Assembly: GCA_964020085.1 (NCBI GenBank)
Contig: CAXHUQ010000947.1
Span: 25,001-89,000 of the forward strand
DNA: 64,000 nucleotides
From: Micromussa lordhowensis
Taxonomy: Eukaryota; Cnidaria; Anthozoa; Scleractinia; Lobophylliidae
Direction of reading: 5' to 3'
Shown: piece after piece, positions 36,001-47,560 of the stretch
Layout: every line of letters begins with the position of its first letter
Position numbering within the stretch: position 1 is the stretch's first letter
Position numbers and translations under genes: made by a program
The notes under the pieces: generated by a model
The model's input: the letters and a program-made list of their open reading frames with translations, nothing else
What the model was told of the DNA's origin: nothing
Databases searched by the model: none

Positions 36001-37323
36001 GGCAAATTTGACATTGCTCGGCTCCACGGGCACTTTTAGAGGCGCGGTTTGCAGCAAAATGTTGCGCTAGGATGGCACTTTAAGGAAATTTTAAATAGGA
36101 CATGATGGCATTCGCGCCAGGGTGTTTTTTCTGGCCTTCTTTTTGCAGGAGTTTGACCTGCTCCCAACTTTGCAGAATTTCAGAAAACGCGCGCTGGGGG
36201 TCCCCTTGGGAAATTTGACATAGCTCGGCTCCACGGGCACTTTTAAAGGCGCGGTTTGCAGCAAAATGTTGTGCTAGGTTGGCACTTTAAGGATATCCTA
36301 GTTAGGACATGATCGCATTCGCGCCAGGGTGTTTTTTCTGGCCTTCTTTTTGCAGGAGTTGGACCTGCTCCCAACTTTGCAGAATTTCAGAAAACGCGCG
36401 CTGGGGGTCCCCTTGGCAAATTTGACATAGCTCGGCTCCACGGGCACTTTTAGAGGTGCGGTTTGCAGCAAAATGTTGTGCTAGGTTGGCACTTGAAGGA
36501 AATTTTAGTTAGGAAATGATGGCATTCGCGCCAGGGTGTTTTTTCTGGCCTTCTTTTTGCAGGAGTTTGACCTGCTCCCAACTTTGCAGAATTTCAGAAA
36601 ACGCGCGCTGGGGGTCCCCTTTGCAAATTTGACATAGCTCGGCTCCACGGGCACTTTCAGAGGTGCGGTTTGCTGCAAAATGTTGTGCTAGGTTGGCACT
36701 TTAAGGAAATCCTAGTTAGGACATGATGGCATTCGCGCCAGGGTGTTTTTTCTGGCCTTCTTTTTGCAGGAGTTTGACCTGCTCCAAACTTTGCAGAATT
36801 TCAGAAAACGCGCGCTGGGGGTCCCCTTGGCAAATTTGACATAGCTCGGCTCCACGGGCACTTTTAGAGGTGCGGTTTGCAGCAAAACGTTGTGCTAGGT
36901 TGGCACTTTAAGGAAATTCTAGTTAGGAAATGATGGCATTCGCGCCAGGGTGTTTTTTTCTGGCCTTTTTTTTGCAGGAGTTTGACCTGCTCCCAACTTT
37001 GCAGAATTTCAGAAAACGCGCGCTGGGGGTCCCCTTGGCAAATTTGACATAGCTCGGCTCCACGGGCACTTTTAGAGGCGCGGTTTGCAGCAAAATGTTG
37101 TGCTAGGTTGGCACTTGAAGGAAATCCTAGTTAAGACATGATGGCATTCGCGCCAGGGTGTTTTTGCTGGCCTTCTTTTTGCAGGAGTTTGACCTGCTCC
37201 CAACTTTGCAGAATTTCAGAAAACGCGCGCTGGGGGTCCCCTTGGCAAATTTGACATAGCTCGGCTCCACGGGCACTTTTAGAGGTGCGGTTTGCAGCAA
37301 AATGTTGTGCTAGGTTGGCACTT
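33098..37323. repeat. Tandem 11-mer duplication, period 2,278 bp, no difference seen by eye
   Basis: The segment 33,098-35,045 reappears at 35,376-37,323. Shared rare variants, in order, are TTTGAGGC, CTTTGGAGAATT, TTGGTAAATTTG, GACATTGCTCGG, GTTGCGCTAGGATGGC, AAGGATATCC, GATCGCATTCGC, GAGTTGGACC, CCCCTTTGC, GGTTTGCTGC, CTGCTCCAAAC and CAAAACGTTG, each 2,278 bp apart. I found no mismatch when comparing these lines. The match begins after a T/C difference at 33,097/35,375 and ends at 35,046/37,324. A diverged third copy of part of the unit lies at about 37.5-38.1 kb. Confidence 0.93.
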
Positions 37324-37702
37324 CTAGAAAATTTTAGTTAGGAAATGATGGCATTCGCGCCAGGGTGTTTTTTTCTGGCCTTTTTTTTGAAGGAGTTTGA
37401 CCTGCTCCCAACTTTGCAGAATTTCAGAAAACGCGCGCTGGGGGTCCCCTTGGCAAATTTGACATAGCTCGGCTCCACGGGCACTTTTAGAGGCGCGGTT
37501 TGCAGCAAAATGTTGTGCTAGGTTGGCCCTTTAAGGAAATGTTAGTTAGGACATGATGGCATTCGCGCCAGGGTGTTTTTTCTGGCCTTCTTTTTGCAGG
37601 AGTTTGACCTGCTCCCAACTTTGCAGAATTTCAGAAAACGCGCGCTGGGGGTCTCCTTGGAAAATTTGACATAGCTCGGCTCCACGGGCACTTTTAGAGG
37701 CG

Positions 37703-40700
37703 CGGTTTGCAGCAAAATGTTGTGCTAGGTTGGCACTTTAAGGAAATCTTAGTTAGGACATGATGGCATTCGCGCCAGGGTGTTTTTTCTGGCCTTCTTT
37801 TTGCAGGAGTTTGACCTGCTCCCAACTTTGGAGAACTTCAGAAAACGCGCGCTGGGGGTCCCCTTGGCAAATTTGACATAGCTCGGCTCCACGGGCAATT
37901 TTAGAGACGCAGTTTGCAGCAAAATGTTGTGCTTGGTTGGCACTTTAAGGAAATTGTAGTTAGGACATGATAGCATTCGCGCCAGCGTGTTTTTTCTGGC
38001 CTTCTTTTTGCAGGAGTTTGACCTGCTCCCAACTTTGCAGAATTTCAGAAAACGCGCGCTGGGGGTCCCCTTGGCAAATTTGACATAGCTCGGCTCCACG
38101 GGCACTTTTAGAGGCGCGGTTTGCAGCAAAATGTTGTGCTAGGTTGGCACTTGAAGGAAATTCTAGTTAAAACATGATGGCATTCGCGCCAGGGTGTTTT
38201 TTCTGGCCTTCTTTTTGCAGGAGTTTGACCTGCTCCAAACTTTGCAGAATTTCAGAAAACGCGCGCTGGGGGTCCCCTTGGCAAATTTGACATAGCTCGG
38301 CTCCACGGGCACTTTTAGAGGCGCGGTTTTCAGCAAAATGTTGTGCTAAGTTGGCCCTTTAAGGAAATGTTAGTTAGGACATGATGGCATTCGCGCCAGG
38401 GTGTTTTTTCTGGCCTTCTTTTTGCAGGAGTTTGACCTGCTCCCAACTTTGCAGAATTTCAGAAAACGCGCGCTGGGGGTCTCCTTGGCAAATTTGACAT
38501 AGCTCGGCTCCACGGGCACTTTTAGAGGCGCGGTTTGCATCAAAATGTTGTGCTAGATTGGCACTTTAAGGAAATCTTAGTTACGACATGATGGCATTCG
38601 CGCCAGGGTGTTTTTTCTGGCCTTCTTTTTGCAGGAGTTTGACCTGCTCCCAACTTTGCAGAATTTCAGAAAACGCGCGCTGGGGGTCCCCTTGGCAAAT
38701 TTGACATAGCTCGGCTCCAGGGGCACTTCTAGAGGCGCGGTTTGCAGCAAAATGTTGTGCTAGGTTGGCACTTTAAGGAAATTTTAGTTAGGACATGATG
38801 GCATTCGCGCCAGGGTGTTTTTTCTGGCCTTCTTTTTGCAGGAGTTTGACCTGCTCCCAACTTTGCAGAATTTCAGAAAACGCGCGCTGGGGGTCCCCTT
38901 GGCAAATTTGACATAGCTCGGCTCCACGGGCACTTTTAGAGGCGCGGTTTGCAGCAAAATGTTGTTCTAGATTAGCACTTTAAGGAAATGTTCGTTAGAA
39001 CATGATGGCATTCGCGCCAGGGTGTTTTTTCTGGCCTTCTTTTTGTAGGAGTTTGACCTGCTCCCAACTTTGCAGAATTTCAGAAAACGCGCGCTGGGGG
39101 TCCCCTTGGCAAATTTGACATAGCTCGGCTCCACGGGCACTTTTAGAGGCGCGGTTTGCAGTAAAATGTTGTTCTAGATTAGCACTTTAAGGAAATGTTA
39201 GTTAGAACATGATGGCATTCGCGCCAGGGTATTTTTTCTGGCCTTCTTTTTGCAGGAGTTTGACCTGCACCCAACTTTGCAGAATTTCAGAAAACGCGCG
39301 CTGGGGGTCCCCTTGGCAAATTTGACATAGCTCGGCTCCACGGGCACTTTTAGAGGCGCGAATTGCAGCAAAATGTTTTGCTAGGTTGGCACTTTAAGGA
39401 AATTCTAGTTAGGACATGATGGCATTCGCTCCAGGGTGTTTTTTGTGGCCTTCTTTTTGCACGAGTTTGACCTGCTCCCAACTTTGCAGAATTTTAGAAA
39501 ACGCGCGCTGGGGGTCCCCTTGGCAAATTTGACATAGCTCGGCTCCACGGGCAGTTTTAGAGGCGCGGTTTGCAGCAAAATGTTGTGCTAGGTTGGCACT
39601 TTAAGGAAATCTTAGTTAGGACATGATGGCATTCGCGCCAGGGTGTTTTTTCTGGCCTTCTTTTTGCAGGAGTTTGACCTGCTCCCAACTTTGGAGAATT
39701 TCAGAAAACGCGCGCTGGGGGTCCCCTTGGCAAATTTGACATAGCTCGGCTCCACGGGCAATTTCAGAGACGCGGTTTGCAGCAAAATGTTGTGCTTGGT
39801 TGGCACTTTAAGGAAATTGTAGTTAGGACATGATAGCATTCGCGCCAGCGTGTTTTTTCTGGCCTTCTTTTTGCAGGAGTTTGACCTGCTCCCAACTTTG
39901 CAGAATTTCAGAAAACGCGCGCTGGGGGTCCCCTTGGCAAATTTGACATAGCTTGGCTCCACGGGCACTTTTAGAGGCGCGGTTTGCAACAAAATGTTGT
40001 GCTAGGTTGGCACTTGAAGGAAATTCTAGTTAAAACATGATGGCATTCGCGCCAGGGTGTTTTTTCTGGCCTTCTTTTTGCAGGAGTTTGACCTGCTCCA
40101 AACTTTGCAGAATTTCAGAAAACGCGCGCTGGGGGTCCCCTTGGCAAATTTGACATAGCTCGGCTCCACGGGCACTTTTAGAGGCGCGGTTTTCAGCAAA
40201 ATGTTGTGCTAAGTTGGCCCTTTAAGGAAATGTTAGTTAGGACATGATGGCATTCGCGCCAGGGTGTTTTTTCTGGCCTTCTTTTTGCAGGAGTTTGACC
40301 TGCTCCCAACTTTGCAGAATTTCAGAAAACGCGCGCTGGGGGTCTCCTTGGCAAATTTGACATAGCTCGGCGCCACGGGCACTTTTAGAGGCGCGGTTTG
40401 CATCAAAATGTTGTGCTAGATTGGCACTTTAAGGAAATCTTAGTTAGGACATGATGGCATTCGCGCCAGGGTGTTTTTTCTGGCCTTCTTTTTGCAGGAG
40501 TTTGACCTGCTCCCAACTTTGCAGAATTTCAGAAAACGCGCGCTGGGGGTCCCCTTGGCAAATTTGACATAGCTCGGCTCCAGGGGCACTTCTAGAGGCG
40601 CGGTTTGCAGCAAAATGTTGTGCTAGGTTGGCACTTTAAGGAAATTTTAGTTAGGACATGATGGCATTCGCGCCAGGGTGTTTTTTCTGGCCTTCTTTTT

Positions 40701-41470
40701 GCAGGAGTTTGACCTGCTCCCAACTTTGCAGAATTTCAGAAAACGCGCGCTGGGGGTCCCCTTGGCAAATTTGACATAGCTCGGCTCCACGGGCACTTTT
40801 AGAGGCGCGGTTTGCAGCAAAATGTTGTTCTAGATTAGCACTTTAAGGAAATGTTCGTTAGAACATGATGGCATTCGCGCCAGGGTGTTTTTTCTGGCCT
40901 TCTTTTTGTAGGAGTTTGACCTGCTCCCAACTTTGCAGAATTTCAGAAAACGCGCGCTGGGGGTCCCCTTGGCAAATTTGACATAGCTCGGCTCCACGGG
41001 CACTTTTAGAGGCGCGGTTTGCAGTAAAATGTTGTTCTAGATTAGCACTTTAAGGAAATGTTAGTTAGAACATGATGGCATTCGCGCCAGGGTATTTTTT
41101 CTGGCCTTCTTTTTGCAGGAGTTTGACCTGCACCCAACTTTGCAGAATTTCAGAAAACGCGCGCTGGGGGTCCCCTTGGCAAATTTGACATAGCTCGGCT
41201 CCACGGGCACTTTTAGAGGCGCGAATTGCAGCAAAATGTTTTGCTAGGTTGGCACTTTAAGGAAATTCTAGTCAGGACATGATGGCATTCGCGCCAGGGT
41301 GTTTTTTGTGGCCTTCTTTTTGCACGAGTTTGACCTGCTCCCAACTTTGCAGAATTTCAGAAAACGCGCGCTGGGGGTCCCCTTGGCAAATTTGACATAG
41401 CTCGGCTCCACGGGCAGTTTTAGAGGCGCGGTTTGCAGCAAAATGTTGTGCTAGGTTGGCACTTTAAGGA
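37703..41470. repeat. Tandem 9-mer duplication, period 1,863 bp, partly diverged
   Basis: GGTTTTCAGC with TAAGTTGGCCC (38,327 and 40,190), CCAGGGGCACTTCTAG (about 38,717 and 40,580), GTTGTTCTAGATTAGC (about 38,963 and 40,826), CAGTAAAATG (about 39,160 and 41,023), GACCTGCACCC and GTGGCC with GCACGAG all recur at 1,863 bp. The copies differ at several sites, for example TTACGAC versus TTAGGAC (38,582/40,445), CGGCTCC versus CGGCGCC (40,371), and ATTTTAGAAA near 39,491 versus ATTTCAGAAA. This pair is older than the 11-mer pair before it. Confidence 0.88.
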
Positions 41471-44400
41471 AATTTTAGTTTGGACATGATGGCATTCGCG
41501 CCAGGGTGTTTTTTTCTGGCCTTCTTTTTGCAGGAGTTTGACCTGCTCCCAACTTTGCAGAATTTCAGAAAACGCGCGCTGGGGGTCCCCTTGGCAAATT
41601 TGACATAGCTCGGCTCCACGGGCACTTTTAGAGGCGCGGTTTGCAGCAAAATGTTGTGCTAGGTTGGCACATTAAGGAAATCCTAGTTAGGACATGATGG
41701 CATTCGCGCGAGGGTGTTTTTTCTGGCCTTCTTTTTTCAGGAGTTTGACCTGCTCCCAACTTTGCAGAATTTCAGAAAACGCGCGCTGGGGGTCCCCTTG
41801 GCAAATTTGACATAGCTCGGCTCCACGGGCACTTTTAGAGGCGCGGTTTGCAGCAAAATGTTGTGCTAGGTTGGCACTTTAAGGAAATTTTAGTTAGGAC
41901 ATGATGGCATTCGCGCCAGGGTGTTTTTTCTGGCCATTCTTTTTGCAGGAGTTTGACCTGCTTCCAACTTTGAAGAATTTCAGAAAACGCGCGCTGGGGG
42001 TCCCCTTGGCAAATTTGACATAGCTCGGCTCCACGGGCACTTTTAGAGGCACGGTTTGCAGCAAAATGTTGTGCTAGGTTGGCACTTCTAGGAAATTTTA
42101 GTTAGGACATGATGGCATTCGCGCCAGGGTGTTTTTTCTGGCCTTCTTTCTGCAGGAGTTTAACCTGCTCCCAACTTTGCAGAATTTCAGAAAACGCGCG
42201 CTGAGGGTCCCCTCGGCAAATTTGACATAGCTCGGCTCCACGGGCACTTTTAGAGGCGCGGTTTGCAGCAAAATGTTGTGCTAGGCTGGCACTTTAAGGA
42301 AATTGTAGTTAGGACATGATGGCATTCGCGCCAGGGTGTTTTTTCTGGCCTTCTTTTTGCAGGAGTTTGACCTGCTCCCAACTTTGCAGAATTTCAGAAA
42401 ACGAGCGCTGGGGGTCCCCTTGGCAAATTTGACATAGCTCGGCTCCACGGGCACTTTTAGAGGCGCGGTTTGCAGCAAAATGTTGTGCTTGGTTGGCACT
42501 TCAAGGAAATTTTAAATAGGACATGATGGCATTCGCGCCAGGGTGTTTTTTCTGGCCTTCTTTTTGCAGGAGTTTGACCTGCTCCCAACTTTGCAGAATT
42601 TCAGAAAACGCGCGCTGGGGGTCCCCTTGGCAAATTTGACATAGCTCGGCTCCACGGGCACTTTTAGAGGTGCGGTTTGCAGCAAAATGTTGTGCTTGAT
42701 TGGCACTTCAAGGAAATTCTAGTTAGGAAATGATGTCATTCGCGCCAGGGTGTTTTTTCTGGCCTTCTTTTTGCAGGAGTTTGACCTGCTCTAAACTTTG
42801 CAGAATTTCAGAAAACGCGCGCTGGGGGTCCCCTTGGCAAATTTGACATAGCTCGGCTCCACGGGCACTTTTAGAGGCGCGGTCTGCAGCAAAATGTTGT
42901 GCTAGGTTAGCACTTTAAGGAAATCCTAGTTAGGACATGATGGCATTCGCGCCAGGGTGTTTATTCTGGCCTTCTTTTTGCAAGAGTTTGACCTGCTCCC
43001 AACTTTGCAGAATTTCAGAAAACGCGCGCTGGGGGTCCCCTTGGCAAATTTGACATAGCTCGGCTCCACGGGCACATTTAGAGGCGCGGTTTGCAGCAAA
43101 ATGTTGTGCTTGGTTGGCACTTTAAGGAAATTTTAAATAGGACATGATGGCATTCGCGCCAGGGTGTTTTTTGTGGCCTTCTTTTTGCAGGAGTTTGACC
43201 TGCTCCCAACTTTGCAGAATTTCAGAAAACGCGCGCTGGGGGTCCCCTTGGCAAATTTGACATAGCTCGGCTCCACGGGCACTTTTAGAGGTGCGGTTTG
43301 CAGCAAAATGTTGTGCTAGATTGGCACTTCAAGGAAATCGTAGTTAGAAAATGATGGCATTCGCGCCAGGGTGTTTTTCTGGCCTTCTTTTTGCAGGAGT
43401 TTGACCTGCTCCCAACTTTGCAGAATTTCAGAAAACGCGCGCTGGGGGTCCCCTTGGCAAATTTGACATAGCTCGGCTCCACGGGCACTTTTAGAGGCGC
43501 GGTTTGCAGCAAAATGTTGTGCTAGGTTGGCACTTTAAGGAAATTTTAAATACGACATGATGGCATTCGCGCCAGGGTGTTTTTTCTGGCCTTGTTTTTG
43601 CAGGAGTTTGACCTGCTCCCAACTTTGCAGAATTTCAGAAAACGCGCGCTGGGGGTCCCCTTGGCAAATTTGACATAGCTCGGCTCCACGGGCACTTTTA
43701 GAGGCGCGGTCTGCAGCAAAATGTTGTGCTAGATTGGCACTTCAAGGAAATTCTAGTTAGGAAATGATGGCATTCGCGCCAGGGTGTTTTTTCTGGCCTT
43801 CTTTTTGCAGGAGTTTGACCTGCTCCCAACTTTGCAGAATTTCAGAAAACGCGCGCTGGAGGTCCCCTTGGCAAATTTGACATAGCTCGGCTCCACGGGC
43901 ACTTTTAGAGGCGCGGTTTGCAGCAAAATGTTGTGCTAGGTTGGCACTTTAAGGAAATATTAGTTAAGACATGATGGTATTCGCGCCAGGGTGTTTTTTC
44001 TGGCCTTCTTTTTGCAGGAGTTTGACCTGCTCCCAACTTTGCAGAATTTCAGAAAACGCGCGCTGAGGGTCCCCTTGGCAAATTTGACATAGCTCGGCTC
44101 CACGGGCACTTTTAGAGGCGCGGTCTGCAGCAAAATGTTGTGCTAGGTTGGCACTTCAAGGAAATCCTAGTTAGGACATGATGGCATTCGCGCCAGGGTG
44201 TTTTTTCTGGACTTTTTTTTGCAGGAGTTTGACCTGCTCCCAACTTTGCAGAATTTCAGAAAACGCGCGCTGGGGGTCCCCTTGGCAAATTTGACATAGC
44301 TCGGCTCCACGGGCACTCTTAGAGGCGCGGTTTGCATCAAAATGTTGTGCTTGGTTGGCACTTCAAGGAAATTTTAAATAGGACATGATGGCATTCGCGC

Positions 44401-44600
44401 CAGGGTGTTTTTTCTGGCCTTCTTTTTGCAGGAGTTTGACCTGCTCCCAACTTTGCAGAATTTCAGAAAACGCGCGCTGGGGGTCCCCTTGGCAAATTTA
44501 ACATAGCTCGGCTCCACGGGCACTTTTAGAGGTGCGGTTTGCAGCAAAATGTTGTGCTAGATTAACACTTTAAGGAAATCCTAGTTAGGAAATGATGGCA
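41471..44600. repeat. Subfamily B monomers without a clear higher-order unit
   Basis: About fifteen B units with mixed variants. The TTTTAAATAGGAC or TACGAC tail occurs near 42,511, 43,130, 43,545 and 44,372, and several units start GAAATGATGG in place of GACATGATGG. A 1-bp T loss near 43,378 shortens one unit. Nothing non-satellite is visible. Confidence 0.75.
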
Positions 44601-47560
44601 TTCGCGCCAGGGTGTTTTTTCTGGCCTTCTTTTTGCAGGAGTTTGACCTGCTCCCAACTTTGCAGAATTTCAGAAAACGCGCGCTGGGGGTCCCCTTGGC
44701 AAATTTGACATAGCTCGGCTCCACGGGCACTTTTAGAGGCGCGGTTTGCAGCAAAATGTTGTGCTAGGTTGGCACTTTAAGGAAATCCTAGTTAGGACAT
44801 GATGGTAGTCGCGCCAGGGTGTTTTTTCTGGCCTTCTTTTTGCAGGAGTTTGACATGCTCCCAACTTTGCAGAATTTTAGAAAACGCGCGCTGAGGGTCC
44901 CCTTGGCAAATTTGACATAGCTCGGCTCCACGGGCTCTTTTAGAGGCGCGGTCTGCAGCAAAATGTTGTGCTAGGTTGGCACTTTAAGGAAATCCTAGTT
45001 AGAACATGATGGCATTCGCGCCAGGGTGTTTTTTCTGGCCTTCTTTTTGCAGGAGTTTGACCTGCTCCCAACTTTGCAGAATTTCAGAAAACGCGCGCTG
45101 GGGGTCCCCTTGGCAAATTTGACATAGCTCGGCTCCACGGGCACTTTTAGAGGCGCGGTTTGCAGCAAAATGTTGTGCTAGGTTAGCACTTTAAGGAAAT
45201 CCTAGTTAGGAAATGATGGCATTTGCGCCAGGGTGTTTTTTCTGGCCTTATTTTTGCAGGAGTTTGACCTGCTCCCAACTTTGCAGAATTTCAGAAAACG
45301 CGCGCTGGGGGTCTCCTTGGCAAATTTGACATAGCTCGGCTCCACGGGCACTTTTAGAGGCGCGGTTTGCAGCAAAATGTTGTGCTAGGTTGGGACTTTA
45401 AGGAAATTTTAGCTAGGACATGATGGCATTCGCGCCAGGGTGTTTTTTCTGGCCTTCTTTTTGCAGGAGTTTGACCTGCTCCCAACTTTGCAGAATTTCA
45501 GAAAACGCGCGCTGGGGGTCCCCTTGGCAAATTTGACATAGCTCGGCTCCACGGGCAATTTTAGAGGCACGGTTTGCAGCAAAATGTTGTGCTAGGTTGG
45601 CACTTCAAGGAAATCGTAGTTAGGACATGATGGCATTCGCGCCAGGGTTTTTTTTTCTGGCCTTCTTTTTGCAGGAGTTTGACCTGCTCCCAACTTTGCA
45701 GAATTTCAGAAAACGCGCGCTGGGGGTCCCCTTGGCAAATTTGACATAGCTCGGCTCCACGGGCACTTTTAGAGGCGCGGTTTGCAGCAAAATGTTGTGC
45801 TAGGTTGGCACTTCAAGGAAATTTTAGTTAGGACGTGATGACATTCGCGCCAGGGTGTTTTTTCTGGCCTTCTTTTTGCAGGAGTTTGACCTGCTCCCAA
45901 CTTTGCAGAATTTTAGAAAACGCGCGCTGGGGGTCCCCTTGGCAAATTTGACATAGCTCGGCTCCACGGGCACTTTTAGAGGCGCGGTTTGCAGCAAAAT
46001 GTTGTGCTAGGTTGGCACTTGAAGTAAATCCTAGTTAGCACACGATGGCATTTGCGCCAGGGTGTTTTTTTCTGGCCTTCTTTTTGCAGGAGTTTGACCT
46101 GCTCCCAACTTTGCAGAATTTCAGAAAACGCGCGCTGGGGGTCTCCTTGGCAAATTTGACATAGCTCGGCTGCACGGGCACTTTTAGAGGCGCGGTTTGC
46201 AGCAAAATGTTGTGCTAGGTTTACACTTGAAGGAAATCTTAGTTAGAACATGATGGCATTCGCGCCAGGGTGTTTTTTCTGGCCTTCTTTTTGCAGGAGT
46301 TTGACCTGCTCCCAACTTTGCAGAATTTCAGAAAACGCGCGCTGGGGGTCCCCTTGGCAAATTTGACATAGCTCGGCTCCACGGGCACTTTTAGAGGCGC
46401 GGTTTGCAGCAAAATGTTGTGCTAGGTTGGCACTTCAAGGAAATCCTAGTTAGGACATGATGGCATTCGCGCCAGGGTGTTTTTTCCGGCCTTCTTTTTG
46501 CAGGAGTTTGACCTGCTCCCAACTTTGCAGAATTTCAGAAAACGCGCGCTGGGGGTCCCCTTGGCAAATTTGACATAGCTCGGCTCCACGGGCACTTTTA
46601 GAGGTGCGGTTTGCAGCAAAATGTTGTGCTAGATTGGCACTTTAAGGAAATCCTAGTTAGGAAATGATGGCATTCGCGCCAGGGTGTTTTTTCTGGCCTT
46701 CTTTTTGCAGGAGTTTGACCTGCTCCCAACTTTGCAGAATTTCAGAAAACGCGCGCTGGGGGTCCCCTTGGCAAATTTGACATAGCTCGGCTCCTCGGGC
46801 ACTTTTAGAGGCGCGGTTTGCAGCAAAATGTTGTGCTAGGTTGGCACTTTAAGGAAATCCTAGTTAGGACATGATGGTAGTCGCGCCAGGGTGTTTTTTC
46901 TGGCCTTCTTTTTGCAGGAGTTTGACCTGCTCCCAACTTTGCAGAATTTTAGAAAACGCGCGCTGGGGGTCCCCTTGGCAAATTTGACATAGCTCGGCTC
47001 CACGGGCCTTTTTAGAGGCGCGGTCTGCAGCAAAATGTTGTGCTAGGTTGGCACTTTAAGGAAATCCTAGTTACGACATGATGGCATTCGCGCCAGGGTG
47101 TTTTTTTTGGCCTTCTTTTTGCAGGAGTTTGACCTGCTCCCAACTTTGCAGAATTTCAGAAAACGCGCGCTGGGGGTCCCCTTGGCAAATTTGACATAGC
47201 TCGGCTCCACGGGCACTTTTAGAGGCGCGGTTTGCAGCAAAATGTTGTGCTAGGTTGGCACTTTAAGGAAATCCTAGTTAGGAAATGATGGCATTCGCGC
47301 CAGGGTGTTTTTTCTGGCCTTCTTTTTGCAGGAGTTTGACCTGCTCCCAACTTTGCAGAATTTCAGAAAACGCGCGCTGGGGGTCTCCTTGGCAAATTTG
47401 ACATAGCTCGGCTCCACGGGCACGTTTAGAGGCGCGGTTTGCAGCAAAATGTTGTGCTAGGTTGAGACTTTAAGGAAATTTTAGCTAGGACATGATGGCA
47501 TTCGCGCCAGGGTGTTTTTTCTGGCCTTCTTTTTGCAGGAGTTTGACCTGCTCTTAACTT
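44600..47560. repeat. Diverged 10-mer duplication, period 2,072 bp
   Basis: GATGGTAGTC occurs at 44,801 and 46,873 and AGCTAGG at 45,411 and 47,483, both 2,072 bp apart. In the unit with AGCTAGG the tail reads TGGGACTTT in the first copy and TGAGACTTT in the second, so the copies have diverged. The period is ten monomers plus two T-tract gains. The limits are approximate. Confidence 0.65.
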
